Positions 35,714 through 47,665 of a stretch of 64,000 nucleotides of DNA are shown here, in pieces. Below the pieces are notes generated by a model. That model was not told where the DNA came from and ran no database searches. It saw only the letters and a list, made by a program, of their open reading frames with translations. How positions within the stretch are numbered: position 1 is the first letter of the stretch; every line of letters begins with the position of its first letter. The DNA is from Micrococcus flavus (lineage in GTDB: Bacteria; Actinomycetota; Actinomycetes; Actinomycetales; Micrococcaceae): positions 1,116,001 through 1,180,000 of the forward strand of contig NZ_JACHMC010000001.1 of NCBI RefSeq assembly GCF_014204815.1, given 5' to 3'. A program made the translations under genes and the position numbers.

Positions 35714-36772
35714 TCAGGCGGTCATGGCCTCGTCGAGCGCCACGGCCAGGCGCAGGGGGTCGTGGACGAGGGGGTCGGCGGGGCTGCTCACTCTACTGAA
35801 GGCCGTCCTGGCCCCCAGGCGCGCCGCCTCGGCGACGACGGCGTCGCGGTCCCGGACGGCGTCCGCGTCCGCCACCACGACGTCGAGGCGCAGCCCGGGC
35901 GCGTGCGCGCGCAGGGCCTTGAGGTGGTCGGCGTGCGTCATGCCCGTGGTCTCCTGGGTCCCGGTGTCCGTGTTCAGCACGAAGACCCGCCCCGCGGAGG
36001 TGCCCTCGAGGGCCGCGCGGACATCCGGCAGCAGCAGGTGCGGCAGGACGGAGGTGTAGAGGGACCCCGGCCCGATCACCACCCAGTCGGCGCGGGCGAT
36101 GGCCTCCAGCGCCTCGGGGGCGGCCGCGGCGTCGGCCGGGCTCAGGCGGACGTCCGTGACGCGTCCCTCCCGGGCGGCCAGGGCGAGGGCCACCTGCCCC
36201 TGCACGTGTCGGCGCACGAGGGCGCCGCCCTCCGCCTCCGAGAGCACCTCCCCGCCGATGGTCAGCGGGACGCGGGAGACCGGCAGCACCTCGCCGTGGG
36301 CGCGCAGCAGGGCGCCGGCCCAGCGGAGGCCGTCCACGGGGTCGCCCAGCAGCTCCCACAGGGCCACGATCAGCAGGTTCCCCAGCGCGTGCCCGTCGAG
36401 GGTGGCCTCCTCCGGGGCCACTTCGGTGGAGCGGAACCGGTGCTGCATGGCCTGGGCCCACGTCCGGCCCCAGTCCGTGTCGTCGCACAGCGCGGCCAGC
36501 GCCATGCGGAGGTCCCCCGGCGGCAGGACGTCCATCTCGCGACGGATGGTGCCAGAGGACCCGCCGTCGTCGGCCACCGTGACCACGGCGGTCAGGTGGC
36601 CCGCGATCAGGCGCAGGGCGGACAGCGAGGCGGACAGGCCGTGGCCACCGCCCAGGGCGGTCACCCGCAGGTCGGCGCGGGCCGCACCCAGGGGACCGCC
36701 CGAGGGGCGCGTGGCGGCTGCGGGCGGCAGGGGCAGCTGACCCGTCAGCGGGGTGTGGGACGGGTGGGTCAT
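35714..36772 (-). CDS. yvcK: YvcK family UDP-N-acetylglucosamine-binding protein
   Basis: This 352-residue protein belongs to the YvcK/GlmR (CofD-like) family. Members bind UDP-GlcNAc and adjust flux into cell-wall precursors and gluconeogenesis. Conserved segments are [18 protein letters not shown] (nucleotide-sugar loop), [43 protein letters not shown], and [20 protein letters not shown] with [12 protein letters not shown]. The first 35 residues are a variable Pro-rich tail. The stop overlaps rapZ in the opposite direction of reading, with 4 bases shared (36769-36772), so rapZ and yvcK are coupled. Despite its frequent annotation, no gluconeogenesis role has been shown for this copy. Confidence 0.95.
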   Translation of the reverse strand: MTHPSHTPLTGQLPLPPAAATRPSGGPLGAARADLRVTALGGGHGLSASLSALRLIAGHLTAVVTVADDGGSSGTIRREMDVLPPGDLRMALAALCDDTDWGRTWAQAMQHRFRSTEVAPEEATLDGHALGNLLIVALWELLGDPVDGLRWAGALLRAHGEVLPVSRVPLTIGGEVLSEAEGGALVRRHVQGQVALALAAREGRVTDVRLSPADAAAAPEALEAIARADWVVIGPGSLYTSVLPHLLLPDVRAALEGTSAGRVFVLNTDTGTQETTGMTHADHLKALRAHAPGLRLDVVVADADAVRDRDAVVAEAARLGARTAFSRVSSPADPLVHDPLRLAVALDEAMTA

Positions 36773-37668
36773 TCGCGGCCCATGTCCCGGTGCTGGACGT
36801 GGACGGTCACCCGGGGGCGCTGGGCGATCCGGCGGGCGAGCTCCTCGGCCACGGCCACGGAGCGGTGCTTGCCGCCCGTGCAGCCCACGGCCAGTGTGGC
36901 GTAGTGCTTGTTCTCCCGCCGGTACCCCTCGAACACGGGGTCCAGGGCCGCCAGGTAGGCGGTGAGGAACGCGTCGACCCCGGGCTGGCTCAGCACGTAG
37001 TCCGCGACCTGCGCCTCCACGCCGGTGTGCGGGCGCAGGGTCGGCACCCAGTGCGGATTCGGGATGAACCGCATGTCCGCCACGAAGTTGGCGTCCGCGG
37101 GGAGCCCGTACTTGAACCCGAAGCTCATGACGTTCAGCCGCAGGGTCACGGGACCGTCCTCGGAGAACAGCTCCGTGACCTCCGTGGCCAGGCCGTGCAC
37201 GTTCAGCGCACTCGTGTCCACGACGACGTCGGCCGCCTCCTTGAGCTCGGAGACGATCTCCCGCTCGGCCTGGATGCCGTCCAGGAGGCGGGCGTTGCCC
37301 TGCAGCGGATGGGGACGCCGGCCGGCCTCGAACCGGCGGACGAGGACGTCGTCGGCCGCCTCGAGGAACAGCGTGCGGTACTCCACGCCCTCGCTCTCGA
37401 GCTGGTGCAGGGCCGAGCGCAGCTCGTGGAGGTAGGTGCGGGAGCGCACGTCCACGACGATCGCCAGGCGTGGGAACGCCTCGGGCGAACGGGCCACCAG
37501 GTCCGCCAGCGTGATGAACAGCTGCGGCGGCATGTTCTCCACCACGTACCAGCCGTGGTCCTGCAGGGCGTGGGCCGCCGTCGTCCGGCCCGCCCCCGAC
37601 ATGCCGGTGATGACGAGGACTTCGGAGGACGGGGGCTTCTCGGGCTGCAGCTGCAGGTCCAGGCTCAT
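36769..37668 (-). CDS. rapZ: RNase adapter/nucleotide-binding protein RapZ
   Basis: This 299-residue P-loop protein (YvcJ/RapZ family) has Walker [20 protein letters not shown] near residue 20; the usual lysine position of GKS/T reads GRT, which is seen in the sequence and deserves care, although many relatives have GAGRS here. Other marks are [37 protein letters not shown], and the C-terminal [20 protein letters not shown]. In E. coli the protein steers RNase E to a sugar-regulating RNA; in Gram-positives its role is less clear. It overlaps uvrC and yvcK by 4 bases at each end. Confidence 0.95.
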   Translation of the reverse strand: MSLDLQLQPEKPPSSEVLVITGMSGAGRTTAAHALQDHGWYVVENMPPQLFITLADLVARSPEAFPRLAIVVDVRSRTYLHELRSALHQLESEGVEYRTLFLEAADDVLVRRFEAGRRPHPLQGNARLLDGIQAEREIVSELKEAADVVVDTSALNVHGLATEVTELFSEDGPVTLRLNVMSFGFKYGLPADANFVADMRFIPNPHWVPTLRPHTGVEAQVADYVLSQPGVDAFLTAYLAALDPVFEGYRRENKHYATLAVGCTGGKHRSVAVAEELARRIAQRPRVTVHVQHRDMGRE

Positions 37669-39593
37669 GCCCTCACTGTATCCCCGCCCCCGGACGCCGT
37701 CAGGGCCGCATGCACGGTCTGCGCGAGGGTCGGACCGATGCCCGCCACCTCGGTGAGCCGCTCCGGTCCCGCGGCGCGGATCTGCTCCACCGACCCGAAG
37801 TGGGTCAGTAGGGCCTGGCGCCGCGCGGGCCCCAGGCCGGGCACGGCGTCCAGGGCGGACGCCGTCATCGCCTTGGTCCTGCGTCCGCGGTGTCCGGCGA
37901 TCGCGAACCGGTGCGACTCGTCGCGGATGCGCTGGAGCAGGTAGAGGCCCTCGGATGCCCGCGGCAGGACGACCGGGAACTCGTCACCGGGCACCCACAC
38001 CTCCTCGAGGCGCTTCGCCAGGCCCACGACGGGCAGGTCGTCCAGGCCGAGCTCCTCGAGCACGGCGGCGGCCGCGGCCACCTGGGGCGGGCCGCCGTCG
38101 ACCACCACGAGGGAGGGGGGATAGGCGAACCGGCGGTCGCCGGCGTCGGCCTCGTCGGCCTCCACCTGACCGGTCACCACGACGCCCTCCTGCCGCTCCT
38201 TCGCCATGCGGGCGAAGCGCCGGCGCAGCACGTCCTTCATGGAGGCCGTGTCGTCCCGGGCGGCCTCCCCCGTCACGTTGAACCGGCGGTAGTCCTTCTT
38301 CTTCGGCAGGCCGTCCTCCACGACCACCATGGAGCCGACGACGTTGGTGCCCTGGGAGTGCGAGATGTCGTAGCACTCGATCCGCAGCAGCGGGTCGTCG
38401 ATCCCGAGGGCGTCCTGCAGCTCCCGCAGCGCGGCCGAGCGGGTGGTGAGGTCCCCCGAGCGACGGGTCTTGTGGAGCTTGAGGGCCATCTCGGCGTTCT
38501 CCCGGACGGTCTCCATGAGGTCGGCCTTGGCGCCCCGCTGCGGCACCCGCACCTGGACGCGGGCCCCGCGCAGCCCGGAGAGCCACGCGGTGAGCTGCTC
38601 GGCCTCGGACGGCTCCACCGGGACCAGGACCTCGTGCGGGATCCGCTCGGTGCCGCCCAGGTCGCCGTACACCTGCTTGAGCAGCTCCTCCACCATGACG
38701 TCCTGCCCGACGTCCTCCACGCGCTCCATGACCCACCCGCGCTGGCCCCGGATGCGGCCCTGGCGGACGTGGAACACCTGCACCGCGACCTCGAGCTCGT
38801 CCATGTGCAGGGCGAAGACGTCCGCCTCCGTGTTCTCCGGGAGCACGACGGCGTTGCGCTCGAACACCCGTCGCAGGGCCGTGATGTCGTCCCGCAGCCG
38901 GGCCGCCTCCTCGAAGCGCAGCTCCTCGACGGCGGCCGCCATGGCGCTCTCGAGCTCCTTGACGAACCGCTCGGCGTCCCCGGCCATGAAGTCGCAGAAG
39001 TCCTGGGCCAGGGCGCGGTGCTCCGCCGGGGAGATCCGTCCCACGCACGGCGCCGAGCACTTGCCGATGTAGCCGAGCAGGCAGGGACGGTCCTGGGCGC
39101 GGGCGCGCTTGAACACGCTCGCCGAGCACGTGCGCACCGGGAACACCCGCAGCATGAGGTCCACCGTCTCGCGGATGGCCTTGGCGGGGTGGAACGGCCC
39201 GAAGTACTTCACCCCGGGCTTGCGGTCCCCGCGCATCACGAGCACGCGGGGGAACTGCTCGTTCATGGTCACGGCCAGGTACGGGTAGGACTTGTCGTCC
39301 CGGTACATGATGTTGAACCGGGGCCGGTACTCCTTGATCCACGTGTACTCGAGCTGGAGGGCCTCGAGCTCGGAGCCCACCACGGTCCACTCCACGGCCG
39401 AGGCCGTGAAGACCATGGTGCGGGTCTTGGTGGCCAGCTTCGACGGATCCTGGAAGTAGGAGCTCAGCCGGGCCCGCAGGTTCTTCGCCTTGCCCACGTA
39501 GACGACCCGGCCGTCCGGGTCGCGGAACCGGTACACGCCGGGGGACGTGGAGATCTCCCCGGGCGCGGGGCGGTACGAGCGCGGGTCAGCCAC
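37665..39593 (-). CDS. uvrC: Excinuclease ABC subunit C
   Basis: This 642-residue protein makes both incisions in nucleotide excision repair. Domains in order: GIY-YIG nuclease (about 15-95, [25 protein letters not shown]) for the 3' cut; a Cys-rich stretch ([30 protein letters not shown]) for an Fe-S cluster; the UVR segment ([23 protein letters not shown]) that meets UvrB; an RNase H-like endonuclease domain ([33 protein letters not shown]) for the 5' cut; and a C-terminal HhH2 ([22 protein letters not shown]). ATG 39593 overlaps the plsC-like stop by 8 bases. uvrA lies two genes upstream and uvrB at 54.5-56.7 kb. Confidence 0.97.
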   Translation of the reverse strand: MADPRSYRPAPGEISTSPGVYRFRDPDGRVVYVGKAKNLRARLSSYFQDPSKLATKTRTMVFTASAVEWTVVGSELEALQLEYTWIKEYRPRFNIMYRDDKSYPYLAVTMNEQFPRVLVMRGDRKPGVKYFGPFHPAKAIRETVDLMLRVFPVRTCSASVFKRARAQDRPCLLGYIGKCSAPCVGRISPAEHRALAQDFCDFMAGDAERFVKELESAMAAAVEELRFEEAARLRDDITALRRVFERNAVVLPENTEADVFALHMDELEVAVQVFHVRQGRIRGQRGWVMERVEDVGQDVMVEELLKQVYGDLGGTERIPHEVLVPVEPSEAEQLTAWLSGLRGARVQVRVPQRGAKADLMETVRENAEMALKLHKTRRSGDLTTRSAALRELQDALGIDDPLLRIECYDISHSQGTNVVGSMVVVEDGLPKKKDYRRFNVTGEAARDDTASMKDVLRRRFARMAKERQEGVVVTGQVEADEADAGDRRFAYPPSLVVVDGGPPQVAAAAAVLEELGLDDLPVVGLAKRLEEVWVPGDEFPVVLPRASEGLYLLQRIRDESHRFAIAGHRGRRTKAMTASALDAVPGLGPARRQALLTHFGSVEQIRAAGPERLTEVAGIGPTLAQTVHAALTASGGGDTVRA

Positions 39594-40257
39594 GGGCGCC
39601 CGGGACCGTGTTGTACTCGTCCACCCGCTCCTGGCCGGACAGCGCGGCGATGGCGTCCATGACGTCGGCGGTCGCCTGGCGTCGCTCGGGCAGGCCGTGG
39701 CGGCGGCCGGGATGGCAGAACCGCAGCGGCTCCCCCGCCGCGAGGGTGAACCGGTGCGGGCGGAAGCCGCGTCCGCCCGGCGGCTGCAGCCGCTCGGTGC
39801 CGCGCAGGCCCACGGGGACCACCGGTGCGCCCGTGGTGAGGGCCAGCCAGCCCACGCCGGTGCGGCCCCGGTAGAGCCGGCCGTCCCGGCTGCGCGTGCC
39901 CTCGGGGTAGATGCCGACGCCCTGGCCGTCCTCGAGCAGGGAGACGAGCTCCTCGAGGGCCGCCACCGAGGCCGACTGGTCGCCCCGTTGGACGGGGATG
40001 GAGCCCACGGACTCGAAGAACAGCCGCTGCACCTGTCCGGTGAGACCGGGGGCGGTGAAGTACTCCGCCTTCGCGAAGAAGTGCACGGGCCGCGGACACA
40101 GGGCCTGCAGGAGGACGGAGTCCAGGAAGGACAGGTGGTTCGAGGCCAGGATGAACGGGCCTGAGGTCGGCACGTTCTCCAGGCCGGTGACGTGGGGCCG
40201 GCACGACAGCCGGAACATCCCGGCGAACGCGCGGCGGACGGGCTCGGAGGTCGCCAT
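39586..40257 (-). CDS. 1-acyl-glycerol-3-phosphate acyltransferase family protein
   Basis: This 223-residue PlsC-domain protein probably acylates lysophosphatidic acid in phospholipid synthesis. The HX4D motif is in [17 protein letters not shown] (about 40-45), the second block is [14 protein letters not shown], the third is [20 protein letters not shown] and the fourth is [11 protein letters not shown]. It has no strong membrane helix apart from the hydrophobic segments at the active site, as usual. It sits between uvrA and uvrC, 74 bases after the former and overlapping the latter by 8 bases; the link to repair genes is probably incidental. Substrate specificity cannot be told from sequence. 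Confidence 0.9.
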   Translation of the reverse strand: MATSEPVRRAFAGMFRLSCRPHVTGLENVPTSGPFILASNHLSFLDSVLLQALCPRPVHFFAKAEYFTAPGLTGQVQRLFFESVGSIPVQRGDQSASVAALEELVSLLEDGQGVGIYPEGTRSRDGRLYRGRTGVGWLALTTGAPVVPVGLRGTERLQPPGGRGFRPHRFTLAAGEPLRFCHPGRRHGLPERRQATADVMDAIAALSGQERVDEYNTVPGARG

Positions 40258-40331
40258 GGGGTCCTCGCCTGCCTCTCGTGGTGTGGGGGCCGGCGTCGCC
40301 GGGCGGGGACGACGCCGGCCGGGTGGGTCGG

Positions 40332-43334
<3,003 letters not shown>

Positions 43335-43340
43335 CGGGCC

Positions 43341-43346
43341 AGTCTA
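43341..43346 (-). promoter_or_regulatory. -10 box for leaderless uvrA mRNA
   Basis: TAGACT on the minus strand, 6 bases before GTG 43334. No LexA box was recognised next to it. Confidence 0.6.
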
Positions 43347-43416
43347 GGCGGGCGCCCGGACGCGGTACGGGCCGGACGGCCCCGGATCCGCCCCTGGCGG
43401 AGGCGGGCCCCGTCCG

Positions 43417-43422
43417 TAGACT
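43417..43422 (+). promoter_or_regulatory. -10 box for leaderless metallo-hydrolase mRNA
   Basis: TAGACT followed by 7 bases and ATG 43430; divergent from the uvrA promoter about 70 bases away. Confidence 0.6.
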
Positions 43423-43429
43423 GTCCCGC

Positions 43430-44110
43430 ATGCCCGCCTCCGCCGAGATCCGTCTCCTCCATGACCTGCCCGCCGTGACCGTGCGCGCCGTCTCCGTGTC
43501 CGACATGGACAACAACGCGTATGCGATCACGTCCAAGACCACGGGAGCCCAGGTCCTGATCGACGCGGCGGACGCGCCGGAGACCCTGCGGGACCTGCTG
43601 GCCTCGGCGTCGGCGGACACCCCCTGCGAGCCGCACCTGGCCCTGATCGTGACCACCCACCGCCACTGGGACCACGTCCGCGCCCTGCCCGCGCTCGCCT
43701 CGGTGACCGGCACCCGCACGGCCGCCGGCGCGGACGACGCCGAGGCGATCGCGGCGGACACGGGGGTCGCCCCGGACGTGACGCTGCACCACGGCGAGAC
43801 CGTGTCCGTGGACGGGATCGATCTCGAGGTGATCGCCCTGCGCGGCCACACCCCCGGGTCCGTGGCCCTCGCCTACCGTCCCGAGGCGGACGAGCCGGCC
43901 GTGCTCTTCACCGGCGACTCCCTCTTCCCGGGCGGCGTGGGCAACACCCAGGGCGACGCCGACCGCTTCGCCCGCCTCATCGACGACGTCGAGCACCGCC
44001 TCTTCGCGGCCTTCGACGACGACGTGGTGGTCCACCCCGGTCACGGTGCCTCCACCACGCTCGGTGCCGAGCGGCCCCACCTGGCGGGGTGGCGCGAGCG
44101 GGGCTGGTGA
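43430..44110 (+). CDS. MBL-fold metallo-hydrolase (glyoxalase II-like)
   Basis: This 226-residue protein has the metallo-beta-lactamase fold. Metal ligands are THRHWDH at 76-82 (HxHxDH), a histidine in LRGHTPGSV, an aspartate in LFTGDSLFPGG and a final histidine in VVVHPGHG. The arrangement and length fit the glyoxalase II-like subgroup of hydrolases that act on thioesters or related small molecules; the exact substrate is unknown. NAYAITSKTTGAQVLIDAADAPE is typical of the first strands. ATG 43430 directly follows a -10 box. It is a single gene, with 145 bases to the tetR gene that hold operator-like repeats. Confidence 0.9.
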   Translation: MPASAEIRLLHDLPAVTVRAVSVSDMDNNAYAITSKTTGAQVLIDAADAPETLRDLLASASADTPCEPHLALIVTTHRHWDHVRALPALASVTGTRTAAGADDAEAIAADTGVAPDVTLHHGETVSVDGIDLEVIALRGHTPGSVALAYRPEADEPAVLFTGDSLFPGGVGNTQGDADRFARLIDDVEHRLFAAFDDDVVVHPGHGASTTLGAERPHLAGWRERGW

Positions 44111-44179
44111 GCCCATCCCCCTCGTCGGGGCCTGCGGTGAGGGCCAGATCGTCAACAACGGCGGCCATATCCGCTGTCC

Positions 44180-44210
44180 GAACACCGTTCGATAGCAACG
44201 AACGCCGTTC
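44180..44210. promoter_or_regulatory. Tandem operator-like palindromes upstream of TetR gene
   Basis: Two copies of GAAC-N3-GTTC (GAACACCGTTC at 44180-44190 and GAACGCCGTTC at 44200-44210) start exactly 20 bases apart, about two helical turns. They lie 34 bases before the -10 box of the tetR gene, where a repressor or activator could act on it. Confidence 0.6.
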
Positions 44211-44243
44211 ATCCGTGACCCGTCCGGCGTCCGCATCCCCCGC

Positions 44244-44249
44244 TAGGGT
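44244..44249 (+). promoter_or_regulatory. -10 box for leaderless tetR-family mRNA
   Basis: TAGGGT followed by 6 bases and ATG 44256. Confidence 0.55.
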
Positions 44250-44255
44250 GGGCCT

Positions 44256-44987
44256 ATGACCGCCACGACCGACCCTCTGGACCCCCGCGACGCGGACGTC
44301 CCCGCCCCGCCCGGCGCCGTCCGGGACCTGCACCGGCGCGAGCGGCGCCGCCTGCTCACCGAGGAGGCGATCGTGGCGGCCGCCCTGCGCATCACGGCCG
44401 CCCAGGGGGTCGCGGCCGTCACCATGCGGCGCGTGGCCGAGGACCTCGGCGTCGCCGCGTCGAGCCTCTACCCCCACGTCGGCAGCCGCGAGAGGCTCAT
44501 CGACCTGGCCGTCCGCGAGGTGCTGCGCGGGGTGGGCCCCCTCCCCGACTCGGGCGACTGGCGCGCGGACCTGCGCGGCCACGTCCTCGAGGTGCATGAA
44601 CGCCTGTCCGCCCACGCCGACCTGGCCCAGCACGCCTTCTTCTCGGCGGTGGCCCCGAGTACCGCCGAGGACCTCGAGGCTCTCGAGCACCTGCTGGCCC
44701 GGCTCACCGGGGAGGGACTGGACGCGGATCTGGTGCTCACCGCCTACGACCGCATGATGCTGTGCACCGTGGCGGACGTGCATGAGCAGTGGCAGCGCCG
44801 CCACCGGGTGGACGACGCCGAGGTGTCGGCCTGGCTCGTGAGCTTCAGCGCCCATGTGGCCGAGCTGCCCGAGGACCGCTTCCCGCACCTGCGCACCCGC
44901 GCCCGCCGGCTCGTCGCCCCCGAGCCGACGGCGCGGTTCCTCGCCGGCATCGACCTCCTCCTGGACGGCCTGGCCGCCCGCTCCTGA
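44256..44987 (+). CDS. TetR-family transcriptional regulator
   Basis: This 243-residue regulator has an N-terminal helix-turn-helix (about 36-85: EEAIVAAALRITAAQGVAAVTMRRVAEDLGVAASSLYPHVGSRERLIDLAV), the usual TetR pattern with a conserved YxHV at the recognition helix end. The C-terminal part is a helical ligand-binding domain without recognisable relatives that tell its inducer. The first 30 residues are a Pro/Asp-rich extension. ATG 44256 follows a -10 box at leaderless distance. Two identical-type palindromes upstream are likely binding sites, so autoregulation is probable. Its other targets may be the helicase-hydrolase pair that starts 26 bases downstream, or the metallo-hydrolase. Confidence 0.9.
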   Translation: MTATTDPLDPRDADVPAPPGAVRDLHRRERRRLLTEEAIVAAALRITAAQGVAAVTMRRVAEDLGVAASSLYPHVGSRERLIDLAVREVLRGVGPLPDSGDWRADLRGHVLEVHERLSAHADLAQHAFFSAVAPSTAEDLEALEHLLARLTGEGLDADLVLTAYDRMMLCTVADVHEQWQRRHRVDDAEVSAWLVSFSAHVAELPEDRFPHLRTRARRLVAPEPTARFLAGIDLLLDGLAARS

Positions 44988-45000
44988 CCGGCGCCGCGGA

Positions 45001-45006
45001 TACCCT
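45001..45006 (+). promoter_or_regulatory. -10 box for leaderless DUF3516 helicase mRNA
   Basis: TACCCT followed by 7 bases and ATG 45014, in the short gap after the tetR stop. Confidence 0.5.
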
Positions 45007-45013
45007 GGGGGCG

Positions 45014-47665
45014 ATGACCTCCTCCGCCCCCGCCTCCGTGCCCACCCCCGCCGCGCCCTCCCTCACCGGACGCCTCGACGCCCTCGGCCGCTCCCCCGAC
45101 GGCGACGCGGTGTACGAGGCCTTCACCGCCTGGACGGACGCCCGCGGCATCCGCCTCTACCCCGCGCAGGAGGAGGCCGTCCTCGAGCTGGTGGCCGGCA
45201 ACCACGTGATCCTGGCGACGCCGACCGGCTCGGGCAAGTCCCTCGTGGCCCTCGGCGCCCACGCCGACGCCCTGGCCCACGGGAAGGTCTCCTACTACAC
45301 GGCCCCCATCAAGGCGCTCGTCTCCGAGAAGTTCTTCGCCCTGGTGGACGTCTTCGGCGCGGAGAACGTCGGCATGGTCACGGGCGACTCCTCGGTCAAC
45401 GCGGACGCGCCCATCATCTGCTGCACCGCGGAGATCCTGGCGAACCGCGCGCTGCGCGAGGGCTCCGGCATGGAGATCGGCACCGTGGTGATGGACGAGT
45501 TCCACTACTACGCGGACCCCGCGCGGGGGTGGGCCTGGCAGCTGCCGCTGCTCGAGCTGCCGCAGGCGCGCTTCCTGCTCATGTCCGCCACCCTCGGGGA
45601 CACCACCCGCCTCGAGGAGGACCTCGCCGAGCGCACCGGGCGCGAGGTCGCCGTCGTCGCCCACGCCGAGCGGCCCATCCCTCTGACCTTCGAGTGGTCC
45701 GAGGTGCCGCTGCAAGAGAAGGTGGAGGAGCTGGTCTCCACGCACCAGGCGCCGGTGTACATCGTGCACTTCTCGCAGCTGGACGCCGTGGAGACGGCGG
45801 TGGGCCTGGCCTCCGTGTCCGTCACCACGAAGGAGGAGAAGGAGGCGATCGCCGAGCGGATCGCCGGGTTCCGGTTCTCCGCGGGGTTCGGCAAGACCCT
45901 GAACCGGCTCGTCCGCGCCGGGATCGGCGTGCACCACGCCGGCATGCTGCCCAAGTACCGCCGGCTCGTGGAGAAGCTCGCCCAGGAGGGGCTGCTCAAG
46001 GTCATCTCCGGCACGGACACGCTCGGCGTGGGCATCAACGTGCCCATCCGCACCGTGCTGATCACTGCCCTGTCCAAGTTCGACGGCGAGCGGACGCGGA
46101 TCCTGCAGTCCCGCGAGTTCCACCAGATCGCCGGCCGCGCCGGCCGCGCGGGGTTCGACACCTCCGGCACCGTGGTGGTCCAGGCCCCCGAGCACGTGAT
46201 CGAGAACAGGGCGGCCGAGCGCAGGGCCGCCGCGAAGTTCGCCGGCGTCAAGGACGAGGCCGAGCGGGCCAAGCGCATGAAGCAGTCGGTCAAGGGGACC
46301 AAGAGGAAGACGCCACCGCAGGGGTTCGTCTCGTGGGGTCCCGCCACGTTCGAGAAGCTCGTGGCCTCCGAGCCGGAGCCCATGGTGTCCCGCATGCGGA
46401 TCACCCACTCCATGCTGCTGAACATCCTGGACCGGCCGGGCGACCCCGTCCTCGCCGTCCGCCGCCTGCTGCGCGCCACCCACGAGACCCCTGCCCGCCA
46501 GGCCCAGCTGATGCGCCGCGCCCTGGGGATCTTCCGCGAGCTGCTGGCCACGGGCGTCGTCGAAGTGCTGCCCGTGCCCGACGCCGAGGGCCGCACCGTG
46601 GACCTCACGGTGGACCTGCAGCCGGACTTCGCGCTCAACCAGCCGCTCTCCCCCTTCGCCCTCGCGGCGCTGGACCTGCTGGACCCCGCCGAGCCGGACC
46701 ACCACCTGGACGTCGTGTCCGTGATCGAGGCGACCCTCGACCCGCCCCGTCAGGTCCTCTCCGCCCAGGTCAAGAAGGCCAAGGGCGAGGCGGTGGCGGC
46801 CATGAAGGCCGAGGGCATGGACTACCAGGACCGCATGCGCGCCCTCGACGAGGTCACCCATCCGCAGCCGCTCGCCGAGCTGCTCGAGCAGCAGTTCGAG
46901 CTCTACCGCCAGGACGCCCCGTGGCTGGCCGAGTTCGAGCTCTCCCCCAAGTCCGTGGTCCGGGACATGTTCGAGCGCGCCATGGGCTTCGGCGACTACG
47001 TCCAGTTCTACGGCCTGGCCCGCTCCGAGGGCGTCCTGCTGCGCTACCTGACGGACGCGGTCAAGGCGCTGCGCCAGACGGTGCCGCAGGAGGACCGCAC
47101 CGAGGACCTGCAGGTCCTCCTCGACTGGCTGGACGAGATGGTCAAGCAGACCGACTCCTCCCTGCTCGAGGAGTGGGAGGACCTCGTGGCCGGGGACATC
47201 GACGAGCTGCGCCGGGACATGGAGTCCCTCGAGCCCACCCCGCCGCCGCGCCTGACGGACAACGCGGCCGTGTTCCGCGTGATGATCCGCAACGCGATGT
47301 TCCAGCGCGTGCGCCTGTTCGGCGACGAGCAGGATGGCCGGCTCGCCGAACTCTCGGGCGACCTCTCCGCGGACGACTGGGCGGACGCCCTGGACGCCTA
47401 CTTCGACGACCACGAGGACATCGACGACGGCCCCGCCGCGCGCGGGTCCGAGTTCTTCCGCGTGGCGGAGCGCCCCGAGGGACGCTGCCCCGTGGAGCTG
47501 GCGGGGACGCGCTGGTGGGCGGTGCGCCAGGTCCTCAAGGACCACGACGGCGACCACGACCACGGCATCAACGCGGTGGTGGACCTGGACGCCTCCGACG
47601 AGGCCGGGCACCCCGTGGTCCACGTCCTCTCCGTGGGGGCGCCCGTGCCCGGGTGGGATCTGTGA
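45014..47665 (+). CDS. DEAD/DEAH-box helicase with C-terminal DUF3516
   Basis: This 883-residue superfamily-2 helicase is of an actinobacterial type related to Ski2/HelY. The Q-motif region is RLYPAQEEAVLELVAG, motif I is ATPTGSGKSLVA (about 77-84), motif II reads DEFHYY in place of DEAD/DEAH, motif III is LMSATLGD, and motif VI is QIAGRAGRAGF. HHAGMLPKYRRLVEKLAQEG and SGTDTLGVGINVP are the helicase C-terminal parts. The last 350 residues match DUF3516. A His/Asp-rich patch (DHDGDHDHG) lies near the end. Its biological role (RNA or DNA processing) is unknown. ATG 45014 follows a -10 box, and the stop overlaps the next GTG (GTGA), so it is co-expressed with the peptidase. Confidence 0.92.
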   Translation: MTSSAPASVPTPAAPSLTGRLDALGRSPDGDAVYEAFTAWTDARGIRLYPAQEEAVLELVAGNHVILATPTGSGKSLVALGAHADALAHGKVSYYTAPIKALVSEKFFALVDVFGAENVGMVTGDSSVNADAPIICCTAEILANRALREGSGMEIGTVVMDEFHYYADPARGWAWQLPLLELPQARFLLMSATLGDTTRLEEDLAERTGREVAVVAHAERPIPLTFEWSEVPLQEKVEELVSTHQAPVYIVHFSQLDAVETAVGLASVSVTTKEEKEAIAERIAGFRFSAGFGKTLNRLVRAGIGVHHAGMLPKYRRLVEKLAQEGLLKVISGTDTLGVGINVPIRTVLITALSKFDGERTRILQSREFHQIAGRAGRAGFDTSGTVVVQAPEHVIENRAAERRAAAKFAGVKDEAERAKRMKQSVKGTKRKTPPQGFVSWGPATFEKLVASEPEPMVSRMRITHSMLLNILDRPGDPVLAVRRLLRATHETPARQAQLMRRALGIFRELLATGVVEVLPVPDAEGRTVDLTVDLQPDFALNQPLSPFALAALDLLDPAEPDHHLDVVSVIEATLDPPRQVLSAQVKKAKGEAVAAMKAEGMDYQDRMRALDEVTHPQPLAELLEQQFELYRQDAPWLAEFELSPKSVVRDMFERAMGFGDYVQFYGLARSEGVLLRYLTDAVKALRQTVPQEDRTEDLQVLLDWLDEMVKQTDSSLLEEWEDLVAGDIDELRRDMESLEPTPPPRLTDNAAVFRVMIRNAMFQRVRLFGDEQDGRLAELSGDLSADDWADALDAYFDDHEDIDDGPAARGSEFFRVAERPEGRCPVELAGTRWWAVRQVLKDHDGDHDHGINAVVDLDASDEAGHPVVHVLSVGAPVPGWDL

